A model generated the notes under the pieces. That model was not told the origin of the DNA. It worked only from the letters and a program-made list of their open reading frames with translations, and made no database searches. DNA of 64,000 nt from Nostocoides japonicum T1-X7 (GTDB lineage Bacteria; Actinomycetota; Actinomycetes; Actinomycetales; Dermatophilaceae): assembly GCF_001046855.1 (NCBI RefSeq), contig NZ_HF570958.1:45224-109223 (forward strand). Reading direction: 5' to 3'. The stretch's first letter is position 1. The number at the start of each line of letters is the position of its first letter. This document shows, piece after piece, positions 49,649 through 58,518 of the stretch. The position numbers and the translations under genes were made by a program.

Positions 49649-50623
49649 ATGAGCAGTACCGTCGAGGTCGACCGTGATGATCCTCTCGCGTTCGAGCAGT
49701 TGGTCGCGCCCCACCGACGGGAGCTGCTGGTGCACGCGTACCGGATGCTCGGCTCGACCCAGGACGCCGAGGATGCCGTTCAGGAAGCGCTGACCGCCGC
49801 GTGGCGAGGCCTGGGCGGTCTGCGGTCGCGGGCCGCATTGCGCTCCTGGCTGTATCGGGTGACGAGCAATGCGGCGTTGCGCACGGCGGAGCGCCGCGGT
49901 CCGCGGATGCTGTCGTGGGAGCGAGGAGCTGCCGCTGATCCCCGCGCCGAGCTTGCGCCGCCCCTGGAGGATGCTGGGTGGATCGAACCGCTCCGCGAGC
50001 CCGCCGGGGACCCTGAGGCGGCCGTGCTGCATCGAGAGGACATCGAACTGGCGTGGATCGCGGCACTGCAGCATCTCCCCGCGACGCAACGGGCAGTGCT
50101 CGTGCTCCGCGACGTCCTCGGCTTCTCAGCGGCCGAGACCGCCGACATTCTGGAGACCACACCCGCGTCGGTGAACAGCGCCTTGCAGCGTGCCCGCGGG
50201 ACACTTGCCGCCCGGGAGCCCGGCCGGGGCAGAGTTGACGCTCGCGGCCTTGACCGTGGGGTGGTCGACGCGTTCGTGGAGGCGTTCGGTCGCGGGGATG
50301 TCGAGAGGGTGGTGGAGCTGCTCGCCGCGGAGGCCCGGTTCACCATGCCGCCGCTCACCGCGTGGTTCGACGGTCGCGACGACGTTGCGATATTCCTGAC
50401 CGAGCGGGTACTGGCTACGCCGTGGCGGGTGCGCCGAGTGGGAGACGTGAACGGATGGCCGGCGGTGCTCGGCGACCAGCTCTGGGAGGGCGAGTGGCGT
50501 CCCGGTGCACTGATGATCCTCCACGGCACGGCTGACCAGATCGACTGGCTGGCGACCTTCGTGGACCCGCGACTCGTCAGCAACTGGCCGGAGGAATCGA
50601 AGGAATCGGCGACCGACCGATGA
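49649..50623 (+). CDS. ECF sigma factor of the SigX5 / SnoaL-tailed type
   Basis: A 324-aa sigma-70 family factor. Region 2 is FEQLVAPHRRELLVHAYRML with DAEDAVQEALTAAWRGL; region 4 is LQHLPATQRAVLVLRDVLGF and TADILETTPASVNSALQRAR. The linker AADPRAELAPPLEDAGWIEP is a mark of the SigX5 group. A C-terminal SnoaL/NTF2-like domain (from about residue 205, VDAFVEAFGRGDVERVVELL) may sense a signal in place of an anti-sigma factor. ATG at 49649 follows AGAGGAGG. A DHFR-family protein lies downstream. Confidence 0.88.
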   Translation: MSSTVEVDRDDPLAFEQLVAPHRRELLVHAYRMLGSTQDAEDAVQEALTAAWRGLGGLRSRAALRSWLYRVTSNAALRTAERRGPRMLSWERGAAADPRAELAPPLEDAGWIEPLREPAGDPEAAVLHREDIELAWIAALQHLPATQRAVLVLRDVLGFSAAETADILETTPASVNSALQRARGTLAAREPGRGRVDARGLDRGVVDAFVEAFGRGDVERVVELLAAEARFTMPPLTAWFDGRDDVAIFLTERVLATPWRVRRVGDVNGWPAVLGDQLWEGEWRPGALMILHGTADQIDWLATFVDPRLVSNWPEESKESATDR

Positions 50624-50726
50624 GTCCCCGATGTGGCACACGTCGGGTTCGTCGCCGACGAGACGGTCAATCACGTCGGCCCGCGCCGGGGCGGAGACCG
50701 CAGTAGTCCGAAGCCAAGGGAACCGG

Positions 50727-50849
50727 TCGCTGGTTTACGGGGCGTCGATCGGCACGGGCGATCGGATCGCCGGGCTGGCGAGCTTCGTAAACCCGCGGCT
50801 CGGCTGCGACTGGCAGGAGGAATCGAGGCAATCTGCCGGTGACCGATGA
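50727..50849 (+). pseudogene. Duplicated fragment of the sigma factor C-terminus
   Basis: Translation from about 50,727 gives a segment ending GLASFVNPRLGCDWQEESRQ then SAGDR and stop. It matches, with substitutions, the last about 32 residues of the sigma factor just upstream (LATFVDPRLVSNWPEESKES then ATDR). It has no start, no other sigma region, and lies in the gap between the sigma and DHFR-family genes. It looks like a decayed tandem copy. Confidence 0.7.
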
Positions 50850-50908
50850 ATCCCTGGCCCGATGCGTATCTGGATTGGTGAAGGTACCGATACGGAAGGG
50901 AGCGCATC

Positions 50909-51529
50909 ATGCGCAAGGTCATCGTCAACAACATCGTCTCGCTCGACGGCTACTTCGCCGACGAGACAGGCAACCCGCTCGCCCTGAACATGGATGCCGC
51001 GTTCGACCGCGGCAACCTGGAGAGCATCGAGTCCGCGGACCTGGTGCTGCTCGGACGGGACTCGTTCGACGGGTTCAGCTCGTACTGGCCGTTCGTCGCC
51101 GACGCCCCGGAACCGGAAGACCCGGAAGCGCCGGAGGCGCGGGCCGTGGACGACACCAACCGGGCCATCAGCCGCCACTACAACCAGGTGCCGAAGGTGG
51201 TGGTCAGTGATCGCGGCTCGGTCCCCGCGGACAACGCTTGGGCCGCCACCACCACGGTGGTCGCACGCGCTGACGTCGCCGCCTGGCTCAGCCAGGCCAA
51301 GTCAGACGGCGAAGGGAACATCGTCGTGTTCGCCAGCCACGTGCTGTGGAACGCACTGCTCGCCGACGGGCTGGTCGACGAGATGCACCTCATGGTCAGC
51401 CCCATCGCGCTCGGTTCCGGCGTTCCAGTGTTCACCGCCCCGGCCGATCTGGTGCTGGTTAAGGTGCGCCGTTTCGACGACTCCTCCAACATCCAACTGC
51501 GCTACCGGCCGACAAACGAGGATTCGTGA
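50909..51529 (+). CDS. Dihydrofolate reductase-family protein (RibD C-terminal-like)
   Basis: A 206-aa protein with the fold of DHFR/RibD reductases: opening strand KVIVNNIVSLDGYFADETGN, LVLLGRDSFDGFSSYW (NADPH loop), KVVVSDR, IVVFASHVLWNALLADGLVD (Gly-poor variant of the usual GGG loop), and DEMHLMVSPIALGSGVPVF. It probably binds NADPH and reduces an unknown substrate. ATG at 50909 follows GGAAGGGAG. Together with the SigX5-type factor it forms a small regulatory locus. Confidence 0.85.
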   Translation: MRKVIVNNIVSLDGYFADETGNPLALNMDAAFDRGNLESIESADLVLLGRDSFDGFSSYWPFVADAPEPEDPEAPEARAVDDTNRAISRHYNQVPKVVVSDRGSVPADNAWAATTTVVARADVAAWLSQAKSDGEGNIVVFASHVLWNALLADGLVDEMHLMVSPIALGSGVPVFTAPADLVLVKVRRFDDSSNIQLRYRPTNEDS

Positions 51530-51645
51530 ACGCCACCTTGCCCGACGAGGCGGTCCGCTCCTTCTCGTCCACCACGAAGGTGACGCCCCTCCTGGTCGTC
51601 ATGGAGGGCTGTGGCGCGTCCTGTGAGGGTGACCCGAGCGCTTGA
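51526..51645 (+). CDS. Short reading frame coupled to the DHFR-family gene, 39 aa
   Basis: GTG at 51526 overlaps the preceding stop (GTGA) and opens a 39-codon frame that begins MNATLPDEAVRSFSSTTKVT and ends with two cysteines in EGCGASCEGDPSA. No family is recognised. The overlap is the only support; it may be the truncated start of a lost gene. The AraC-type regulator begins 20 nt downstream. Confidence 0.3.
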   Translation: MNATLPDEAVRSFSSTTKVTPLLVVMEGCGASCEGDPSA

Positions 51646-51665
51646 CCGCGTTGTGGTGGTGTCTG

Positions 51666-52619
51666 ATGAGTGCGACGATCACAGGTGGTTCAGGCGGATC
51701 GGAGTTTCCTGGCTCGTTCACGCCTATCCTCGCCCGGACTCGGACGATCTATCGACCAGTCGGACCGGTGGCATACGACTGCGTCAAGGTGATCGTTGTC
51801 CGGGACGGGAGCGCCGTGCTGTACAGCGAGTTCGGGCAGCGACCGGTCAAGTGTGGCGATGTGGTCCTCCTAGCCGCCAACACACTGTGCGCGAGTGAGC
51901 CGGAGGACCATGTGACGGTGACGACGCTATACGCGGACTCCGACTATGTGGTGGATCAGGTCTTCTGGCAGTACGTGAGTGCGATGCACGATCGGCTCGA
52001 CGCGCAGGAGTTCGCCGCGACCATCTACACAGAGCCTGCGCAAATCATCGGCCTGGGAATGGACCGGTCAGGTGTTCTCATGCCCTGGCTCGACGAGCTG
52101 GTTACTCTCAGCCTTGAGAATCGACCGATCGAGAACTTCTTCCGCACCCAGTCCCTGTGGTTCTCGGTAGCGCATGTGATCGCGCCGTTCATCACTACCT
52201 CTGCCATCCGCACGTCGTCGACTCAGCGAGCGACGGGCTACCCGTCCTTGCCTCGACATCGGAAGTTCGCGCCATTGCGGCAAGAGGCGCGAAGGCTGGC
52301 GCAACTCTTGCGCGCAGACCCAATGCGCACGTGGTCTGTGACTGAGATGGCCCGCGAGGTGCATTTGTCCAAGTCGCAGGTTGGCCGCGTATTCGTTGAG
52401 GCCTTCGGCAAGTCGCCAATTGCATATCTGACGATGCTCCGCACGGAACGCATGGCCGGGCTGCTCTGCACCACGGATACGCCGATCGCTGGGATCGCCC
52501 AGGAGGTGGGGTGGCGAGACCCCGACTTCGCCGCCCGTCAGTTCCGTCGCAGCGTCGGCGTGACTCCTAGCAAGTACCGTGCGTTGAGTCGTAGTGCCAC
52601 CTCCGAGGTGCCTGGCTGA
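51666..52619 (+). CDS. AraC-family transcriptional regulator
   Basis: A 317-aa regulator. The N-terminal half is a cupin-like sensor domain (CGDVVLLAANTLCASEPEDH is the characteristic strand). The C-terminal AraC domain has two helix-turn-helices: MRTWSVTEMAREVHLSKSQV and TDTPIAGIAQEVGWRDPDFA, then ARQFRRSVGVTPSKYR. ATG at 51666 is chosen since the frame upstream (GTG 51642) adds no conserved residues. Ligand and targets are unknown. Confidence 0.85.
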   Translation: MSATITGGSGGSEFPGSFTPILARTRTIYRPVGPVAYDCVKVIVVRDGSAVLYSEFGQRPVKCGDVVLLAANTLCASEPEDHVTVTTLYADSDYVVDQVFWQYVSAMHDRLDAQEFAATIYTEPAQIIGLGMDRSGVLMPWLDELVTLSLENRPIENFFRTQSLWFSVAHVIAPFITTSAIRTSSTQRATGYPSLPRHRKFAPLRQEARRLAQLLRADPMRTWSVTEMAREVHLSKSQVGRVFVEAFGKSPIAYLTMLRTERMAGLLCTTDTPIAGIAQEVGWRDPDFAARQFRRSVGVTPSKYRALSRSATSEVPG

Positions 52620-52761
52620 TGCCCACGACCGTCCAAGAACCGCACGCCAAGACCGCCGAGTGTTCACCCGGGCGAAGGCAGCAACGCCCGCCCCTGCGGT
52701 CCGATCACTCCGGACGCATGCAGCGCAAGCAGGTCGCGACATCACCGGCGAGAATGGGGGT

Positions 52762-53679
52762 GTGACTGTGGAGCTTGTGCATGTCGAGGCATTCTTGGTG
52801 GTGGCCGAGGAGCTGCACTTCGGGCGTGCCGCAGCGCGGCTGCGGGTGGATGCCGCACAGGTGACCCGGCGGGTACAGGTGTTGGAGCGCTCGGTCGGCG
52901 CGCGACTGTTGGAGCGAACGAGCCGACGTGTCGCACTCACGCCGCTGGGACGGGACGTGCACGCATCGCTCCAGCCGGCCTACGAGGCCCTGATGGCCAG
53001 CCTTGCGATTGCTCGTACGGCGGCGGAGAGCACCGAGGGGCATCTGGTGGTCGGCTTCTCCGATTCCGCGGCGGGGCACGAGGTCGATGAACTGTGTCGA
53101 CGTTTCGAGGGGGCGCATCCGGAAGCGAGGCTGGAACTGGTCAACGTGGGCCTGCGGGATCAGGTGCAGGCATTGGAATCGGGCGAGGTCGATGTCTTGA
53201 TCAGCTGGCTCGCACTCGCGGGCGGCGAGGTGGAGGCTGCTGCACCACTGGCGAGGCGGCAGCGTGTGCTGGCGGTCGGCGCCGGTCACCGACTGGCACG
53301 CGCACAAGAGGTGTCGGTCGAGGAATTGCCCGACCTGCGGTTGCCGAAGTGGGTTCCCAGCGACCCGTTCTTGGTGCGCATGGTGGAGGCGTTCACTCCG
53401 GAGGTGACACCGGGCGGTCGTCCGATTCCTCGCAACGGCCCCGAGGTACAGACCCTCAACGACATGGCGTCGGCGATCGCCCGGGGCAAGATCGAGCACG
53501 CGACAGTCGAGGGAGTCGTGCTGTTCGAGGGAAACCCCGAGATCGTCGTTCTCCCGATCAGTGGGCTTCCGCCGATGGAACTCGGCTTGCTGGTGATCCG
53601 TGGGCCACAGAACGCGCGGGTGCGAGCGTTCCTCTCGGTCGCGGCGCGGCTGTCTGCCGAGGCAGCTGAACAGGCGTAG
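52762..53679 (+). CDS. LysR-family transcriptional regulator
   Basis: A 305-aa regulator. The N-terminal winged helix is VELVHVEAFLVVAEELHFGR, AAARLRVDAAQVTRRVQVLE and RTSRRVALTPLG. The effector domain starts near residue 90 with GHLVVGFSDSAAGHEVDELC and contains the typical GEVDVLISW. GTG at 52762 or 52768 begins translation. No divergent target gene lies next to it: the AraC-type gene is upstream on the same strand and a broken resistance gene is convergent. Confidence 0.87.
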   Translation: MTVELVHVEAFLVVAEELHFGRAAARLRVDAAQVTRRVQVLERSVGARLLERTSRRVALTPLGRDVHASLQPAYEALMASLAIARTAAESTEGHLVVGFSDSAAGHEVDELCRRFEGAHPEARLELVNVGLRDQVQALESGEVDVLISWLALAGGEVEAAAPLARRQRVLAVGAGHRLARAQEVSVEELPDLRLPKWVPSDPFLVRMVEAFTPEVTPGGRPIPRNGPEVQTLNDMASAIARGKIEHATVEGVVLFEGNPEIVVLPISGLPPMELGLLVIRGPQNARVRAFLSVAARLSAEAAEQA

Positions 53680-53742
53680 ACGCGGGGCCGACTCGAAGAC
53701 AGCCCGCTGCCGGCACCGGGAAACCTGTCCGGTGGTTCACGC

Positions 53743-54555
53743 TCACCCCGGAGTGCGGGCCGGGTACGAGAGGATCAGCTCGATCTCTTCGTGAAGCCCA
53801 TCGTGGTCGAAGGGCGCGATTTCGCAGAGCGCCGCCGTTCGTTCAGCGAGCCTGGCGAACAAGTCGACCGTTCGTCGTAGAGCGGCCACGGTGTCGGTTG
53901 CGTCCAAGTGCCCCCAGCAGCCGAGCAACTGAGTGCGGACATCGGTGTCCATCCATTCGTTCATCCGCCTGGCGTGATAGCGCGTGTCGTAGGCGGTGCC
54001 GTAGCGGGCGAGGTGGTCCCATTCGATCATCTGCAGGAGGTTCCATTTCAGGTCTTCGTCCCGAATCTTCGCTGGCCATAGTTCGTCTCGGACGACGGCT
54101 TTGGCGCACATCAAGGCGGCGGCGTAGGCCTCGTTGACGCAGGTATGGAAAGACTCCGCGTCGGGCAGGCTCCGCTGCGGCGGAACGCAATGCAGTGAGC
54201 GCGCCTGACCGTCCTTATCGAGCAGCACGGTGAACGGGCGCTCGTAGGTCGCCGTGGCGAGCTCGTCAGCCGTGATGAGCGTGAAGTCAAGCTTGCCGCC
54301 GGTGAAGTAGATCAGACGGGTGGGCTGTCCGTTGTCGTTCTCGGTCCTTTCCACGACCAGAACCCGGCCCTACGTTGACCACCAAGACTCGTCGGCCAGC
54401 AGGGGCTCCACATCCCGCGCAAAGACTTCGATGTCACGGTCGGAGAGGAGATGTGTTTCGTGAGCACTCGCCGATCCCGTCATCACGAGGCCTCGGACGT
54501 TGTCGTTGTGCTCGGCCCACCGAATCAGCTCTGCGATGACCTGCTCGTAGTTCAT
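53743..54555 (-). pseudogene. Aminoglycoside 6-adenylyltransferase-like gene with one in-frame amber codon
   Basis: Two consecutive frames are the halves of one 271-codon gene in the same register. The first (54555 to 54370) has the nucleotidyltransferase motif VMTGSASAHETHLLSDRDIE; the second continues GRVLVVERTENDNG, then LIYFTGGKLDFTLI and the helical WNLLQMIEWDHLARYGTAYD typical of ANT(6). The only interruption is TAG at 54370-54372, where a Leu or Gln codon would be expected. The GTG at 54354 could re-initiate but would miss the active-site motif. Confidence 0.8.
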
Positions 54556-54621
54556 GTGCCCATTCTGTCAAGGGTGCTAGATCGGCCGCAGACGAACGAG
54601 ACTCGGCCCGGCCAGTGTGCT

Positions 54622-55425
54622 TCAGGCTGTGTAGAAGTCGGCCAGGATGGGGCCGAGCAGTGCCGGGTCGGGGGCGTGGCCGGCGACTTCGATGACGGTG
54701 CGCTGTGCGTGCGGGATGAGTGCGGCGGCGGCGTCGGCGGCGGCGCCGAAGAAGTCGACGGGGAGTGCCGCCATGTGCGGGTCGACGGTGGCTCCGGTCG
54801 TCAGCAGTACGGGTTGGGCGATGGTGGCGAGTCGGGCGGCGGGTGGGGGTCCGTCGCCGAGGCAGGCGGCGTCGTAGCGCAACGTGGGCGCGAGGGCGCG
54901 CATGCCTGGCCAGAACGGTGAGGCCTCCGCGCCGGCGATCTGCTCATCGGGCGAGCCGGCGAGCCGCATGAACAGTCGCAGCGCCTCGTCGGGGTCGTCG
55001 GCGTCCAGCGTGGCGGTGAGGGCGGCGGTGTAGGCGCGCCAGGCGGCGATCATCTCGTCGCTGATCTGGTAAGGGACCTCGTGCACGGCGACCCGGTCGA
55101 TGGGGAGCCCTGCCGCGGCGGTTTCCAGGGCGAGCGCGCCGCCCGAGGATGCTCCGAACAGATGCGCACGCCCGCCGTTGGCCGCGATCACGGCGGCGAG
55201 GTCTTCGATTTCACGTTGCATGGCGTAGGGCTGGGTGTCGCCGCTGTCGCCTCGTCCGCGGCGTCGATAGTTGACCACCGTGAACCCGTTCGTCAGGTGC
55301 TCGCCCAGGGGGATGTTCTCGGTGCCGTCGTCCAGGCCCCCGGCGACGAGAACCACGACGGGTCCGGTGCCGCTGAGCCGGTCGTACCCGATCAGGGTGC
55401 CGTCGGCAGAGGTCGTGTGTGTCAT
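54622..55425 (-). CDS. Alpha/beta-fold hydrolase
   Basis: A 267-aa alpha/beta hydrolase. The oxyanion region VVVLVAGGLDDG, the strand VVNYRRRGRGDSGD, the nucleophile elbow LFGASSGGALALE (G-A-S-S-G) and the final histidine in VIEVAGHAPDPALL are visible. ATG at 55425 follows GAAGGAG. It is divergent from an HxlR-type regulator with a 6-bp inverted repeat between them. The regulator probably represses it in response to a reactive or toxic compound. Confidence 0.87.
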   Translation of the reverse strand: MTHTTSADGTLIGYDRLSGTGPVVVLVAGGLDDGTENIPLGEHLTNGFTVVNYRRRGRGDSGDTQPYAMQREIEDLAAVIAANGGRAHLFGASSGGALALETAAAGLPIDRVAVHEVPYQISDEMIAAWRAYTAALTATLDADDPDEALRLFMRLAGSPDEQIAGAEASPFWPGMRALAPTLRYDAACLGDGPPPAARLATIAQPVLLTTGATVDPHMAALPVDFFGAAADAAAALIPHAQRTVIEVAGHAPDPALLGPILADFYTA

Positions 55426-55447
55426 GATCCGCTCCTTCACTCGATTG

Positions 55448-55462
55448 CTCCTACTTTAGGAG
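55448..55462. promoter_or_regulatory. Inverted repeat in the hydrolase/HxlR promoter
   Basis: CTCCTACTTTAGGAG has perfect 6-bp arms (CTCCTA / TAGGAG) with a three-base spacer. It lies 23 nt upstream of the hydrolase ATG and 34 nt upstream of the regulator ATG. This is the usual place for an HxlR operator controlling both genes. Confidence 0.65.
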
Positions 55463-55495
55463 TAATAAGTGTCAGAGTGCAAGTAGTATGTGGGT

Positions 55496-56143
55496 ATGCG
55501 GAGCTATCGGGACTTGTGCGGGATCGCCCGCGCCCTCGACGTCATCGGCGAGCGGTGGGCGTTGCTCGTCGTGCGAGAGCTGCTGTTCGGGCCGAAGCGG
55601 TTCGCCGACCTGCATCGCGGCCTGCCGGGCATGAGCCAGAACGTGCTGACCCAGCGCTTGCGCGAGCTGGAGGAGTCCGGCGTGCTCGCGCGGCGACGTG
55701 CGCTGCCGCCCGCGACCGGGCTGGTCTACGAGCTCACCGAGCACGGTCGTGACCTGGAGCCCGTCCTGCTCGCACTCGGACGCTGGGGCAGCCCCCTGCC
55801 CCCCGGGCCGGACTCGGCCACCGAGCTGAGCCCCGACGCATTGGTGACCGCGTTGCTCACGACCTTCCAGCCGCACCTCGTCACCGGCGTGAACGGCACC
55901 GTCCAGGTGCGACTCCCCGGTGACGCCTTCGTTCTCACCGTCCATAACGAGAGCCTGAACGTCACCCGAGGCGACACGGCGGCCGACGCCGTTCTCGCCG
56001 GTGGCGTCCGCGCCATCCAAGACCTCGTCTTCGACAATCGACCCCTGGACGACGCTATCCGCAGCGGCGACGTCCACATCGACGGAGACACTGCGCTGCT
56101 GACCCGAGTCCTCGCGGCCTTCAACGACCACCGCACGTCCTGA
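55496..56143 (+). CDS. HxlR-family winged-helix regulator with SCP2-like tail
   Basis: A 215-aa regulator. The HxlR core is DLCGIARALDVIGERWALLV, VRELLFGPKRFADLHRGLPG, then MSQNVLTQRLRELEESGVLA and YELTEHGRDLEPVL. The C-terminal half (from about residue 125) resembles an SCP2/sterol-carrier-type domain, which could bind a hydrophobic ligand. ATG at 55496 is preferred; GTG at 55490 is possible. The stop abuts the convergent LysR stop with no gap. Confidence 0.85.
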   Translation: MRSYRDLCGIARALDVIGERWALLVVRELLFGPKRFADLHRGLPGMSQNVLTQRLRELEESGVLARRRALPPATGLVYELTEHGRDLEPVLLALGRWGSPLPPGPDSATELSPDALVTALLTTFQPHLVTGVNGTVQVRLPGDAFVLTVHNESLNVTRGDTAADAVLAGGVRAIQDLVFDNRPLDDAIRSGDVHIDGDTALLTRVLAAFNDHRTS

Positions 56144-57040
56144 TCACGTGTCTTCGGTCGTGACGCCGATGTGTGTTCTGAGCGCGGCGAGGATCGCTCG
56201 CGTGGCGGCGGACGGCCGGGGTCTGTCGCGCCAGACGACGCCGAGAGCGGATGCCGCGTGCGTGGACAACAGGGCGATGTGGGCGAGGTCGGTCGGCGGG
56301 TCGGCGCGTGAGCTGGTGAGGACTGCGACCCCCATGCCGCGTGCCGCGAGCGCTCGGGCAGTCGTGGGGAGGGTGACCTCCCAGGCGACCGGGGTCGGTA
56401 GCCCCTCGGCGGCCATCATCGCGTCGTAGGCGGTCCGCATCCCGGTGCCCGGGGTGAGGCAGATCACCGGTTGGTCGAGCAGCTCGGCGGGCGGGATGTC
56501 CGTGCGCTGCGCCCACGGATGGTCCGGTGCGACGATGGCGGTGACGCGCTCGTTCAGGGCGATCCAGGAGGCGAGGCCGGCACGAGGCTGGCGTGGCCAG
56601 GAGACGACGGCCAGATCGAGTCGTCCTTCGGCGACGTCTTCCTGGACGAGCGCGGAGGTGCCCTCGCGCAGAGTGAGATCGAGCCCCGGGTGCGCATCGT
56701 GGACCAACTGGAGGGCGTCGAAGAACGGCGGCCAGGCCAGGCCGGCGACGGCGCCGACGGCGACCGTCCCCCGGAGCAGCCCGTTGAGCTCGTCGGCGAC
56801 GGCGTGCACCTGCTCGAGCTCGGTGGCGGCCCGGCGCAGCTGCTCCAGCACGGGCTCGCCGGCAGGGGTGATCTGGATGCCGCGCGAGGTGCGGTGGAAC
56901 AGGGTGACGCCGAGCTCCCGCTCCAGCAGCGCGACCTGGGCGCTGACGCCGGACTGGCTGACGTGCAGGAGGTTCGCGGCCGCGGTGAAGGACCGCTGCT
57001 CGGCCACCGCCAGCGCGTATCGGACCTGATGCACTTCCAT
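56144..57040 (-). CDS. LysR-family transcriptional regulator
   Basis: A 298-aa LysR protein. Helix-turn-helix: VRYALAVAEQRSFTAAANLL and HVSQSGVSAQVALLERELGV, then LFHRTSRGIQITPAGEPVL. The effector domain includes GTVAVGAVAGLAWPPFFDAL and RLDLAVVSWPRQP. ATG at 57040 is used; 57046 is an alternative. It is divergent from an MFS transporter with 70 nt between starts, and a compound inverted repeat lies in the gap, so it is the likely activator of that gene. Confidence 0.88.
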   Translation of the reverse strand: MEVHQVRYALAVAEQRSFTAAANLLHVSQSGVSAQVALLERELGVTLFHRTSRGIQITPAGEPVLEQLRRAATELEQVHAVADELNGLLRGTVAVGAVAGLAWPPFFDALQLVHDAHPGLDLTLREGTSALVQEDVAEGRLDLAVVSWPRQPRAGLASWIALNERVTAIVAPDHPWAQRTDIPPAELLDQPVICLTPGTGMRTAYDAMMAAEGLPTPVAWEVTLPTTARALAARGMGVAVLTSSRADPPTDLAHIALLSTHAASALGVVWRDRPRPSAATRAILAALRTHIGVTTEDT

Positions 57041-57060
57041 CAGCATCAATGCTAGCTCGA

Positions 57061-57084
57061 AGCAGCAACATCTGTTGGACTGCT
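57061..57084. promoter_or_regulatory. Compound inverted repeat between LysR and MFS genes
   Basis: Inner arms CAACA (57066-57070) and TGTTG (57073-57077) are flanked by AGCAG (57061-57065) and CTGCT (57080-57084). The position between divergent LysR and target gene fits a LysR recognition site. The assignment rests on position and symmetry. Confidence 0.5.
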
Positions 57085-57110
57085 GGTAAGAATCGGCGCA
57101 CGATGGCCGT

Positions 57111-58400
57111 ATGAGAACCACATCCGCACGAAAGCTGATCGGCGGGGCGCAACTCGCCACGTCGACGGTCGAGGGCGTCGCCCTCTCGACGATCGTTCTT
57201 CAGGCCACTGTCGAGGTCGGGTTGCCGGAATCGACGGTCGGGATGATCCTGGCCGCCGGCGCGGCATCCGCGATGCTGCTGGCGATGCCGCTCGGGCACC
57301 TGGCCGACCGGTGGGGACTCGGCCGGGCGACGGCACTGTTCGCCGCCGTGGGAGCCTCGGCCCTCGTCGGCTACGCGCTGATGGGCTCGCCGGCGGGGTT
57401 CGGCGTCGCGGCGATCGCGTTCGCCGTGGCGCAGTCCAGCTCCGCCGCGGCCCGGCAGGCCCTCGCTGTGGCGGGACCGCCGCAGGACCGGCTCGTGATC
57501 CGGGCGACGATGCACACCCTCCTCAACGTCGGCATCGGTGTCGGCACCGTGATCGGCGCCATCCTTGCCGCCACCGGACTCGGACCGAACGTCCGCGCCG
57601 CCTACGCCGCCGGGGCAATCGTCATGGCAGCGACCGCGGCTGTCGCGCTCGCTCTTCCCCGACCTCCGCACAGGCCGACACGCTCGACCGGCAGCCCCGT
57701 GGCGGCGGCGTGGCGCGATCCTCGGTTCGCGCTGGCGAGCGGCCTGGCCGCGGTCATCCAGCTGACCATGCCGGTGCTCGCCGTCATCCTGCCGCTGTGG
57801 CTGATCCACCGCACCGCCGCTCCGATGTGGCTGCCCGGCGTCGCGCTCGCCGTCAACACGATCCTGGTCATCGCGTTCCAGCGCCCCACGGCGGCTCGGG
57901 TCGCCACGCCGCAGGCGACCTCGCGCGCGGCGGTCGCCGCCGCGGTCGGGCTGGCCGTCGCCGGGATGCTGCTCGCGGCATCGAGTGTCTGGACGTCACC
58001 GGGCGTCGTCGTAGCGATCGTGGTGGCCGGCATCGCGGCCCTGACGCTCGGAGAGGTGTGCGGCGGCATCGCCACGTGGCGCGTCGCCCTCGACGACGTC
58101 CCCGCCGAAGCCGAAGGCAGGTATCAGGCCGCGTTCGCGATGTCGACCGGCCTCGCGCGCATCGCCGGCCCGGCGCTCGCCCTGCCTCTGGTGATGACCC
58201 TCGGCTCGGCCGGATGGCTCATCCTCACCACCGTCATGGCGCTCGCCTGCCTCGGGATCGCAGGACTCGCCCGATCGCAGAGCGTCGTCAGCCGCCGGAT
58301 CGAACCCGACGCCATCCCGGAGCTCGTCCGCCCTGCGACACCGGCCTCCCTCGCCACCCGACCCGCTCACCACCGAGACAGTGATCGCTGTGCCGCGTGA
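57111..58400 (+). CDS. MFS transporter (drug/metabolite exporter-like)
   Basis: A 429-aa protein with 12 predicted transmembrane helices. The motif A region between TM2 and TM3 is GHLADRWGLGRATAL, and the mirrored region in the second half is weaker. TM4-5 has QSSSAAARQALAVAGPPQDR, a feature of actinobacterial MFS exporters. The substrate is unknown. The LysR-type regulator upstream and the detoxification-like operon downstream suggest efflux of a toxic compound. The C-terminal 30 residues are hydrophilic. Confidence 0.85.
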   Translation: MRTTSARKLIGGAQLATSTVEGVALSTIVLQATVEVGLPESTVGMILAAGAASAMLLAMPLGHLADRWGLGRATALFAAVGASALVGYALMGSPAGFGVAAIAFAVAQSSSAAARQALAVAGPPQDRLVIRATMHTLLNVGIGVGTVIGAILAATGLGPNVRAAYAAGAIVMAATAAVALALPRPPHRPTRSTGSPVAAAWRDPRFALASGLAAVIQLTMPVLAVILPLWLIHRTAAPMWLPGVALAVNTILVIAFQRPTAARVATPQATSRAAVAAAVGLAVAGMLLAASSVWTSPGVVVAIVVAGIAALTLGEVCGGIATWRVALDDVPAEAEGRYQAAFAMSTGLARIAGPALALPLVMTLGSAGWLILTTVMALACLGIAGLARSQSVVSRRIEPDAIPELVRPATPASLATRPAHHRDSDRCAA

Positions 58401-58518
58401 ACGGCATCGTTGCGGATGCCTCAGCGGCCGTTGCGGGACTGCTCGTTGATCGCCGTTCCCGCGGGTTGGAGCCTTGATCCATGACCGGAAGCCATCGACA
58501 CGGAAGGGAGCGGACGTC

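Noticed and set aside
54370..54372. Amber codon as a pyrrolysine or recoding site
   Set aside because: No recoding signal or pylT/pylS context, and ANT(6)-like enzymes do not use pyrrolysine; a nonsense mutation is simpler.
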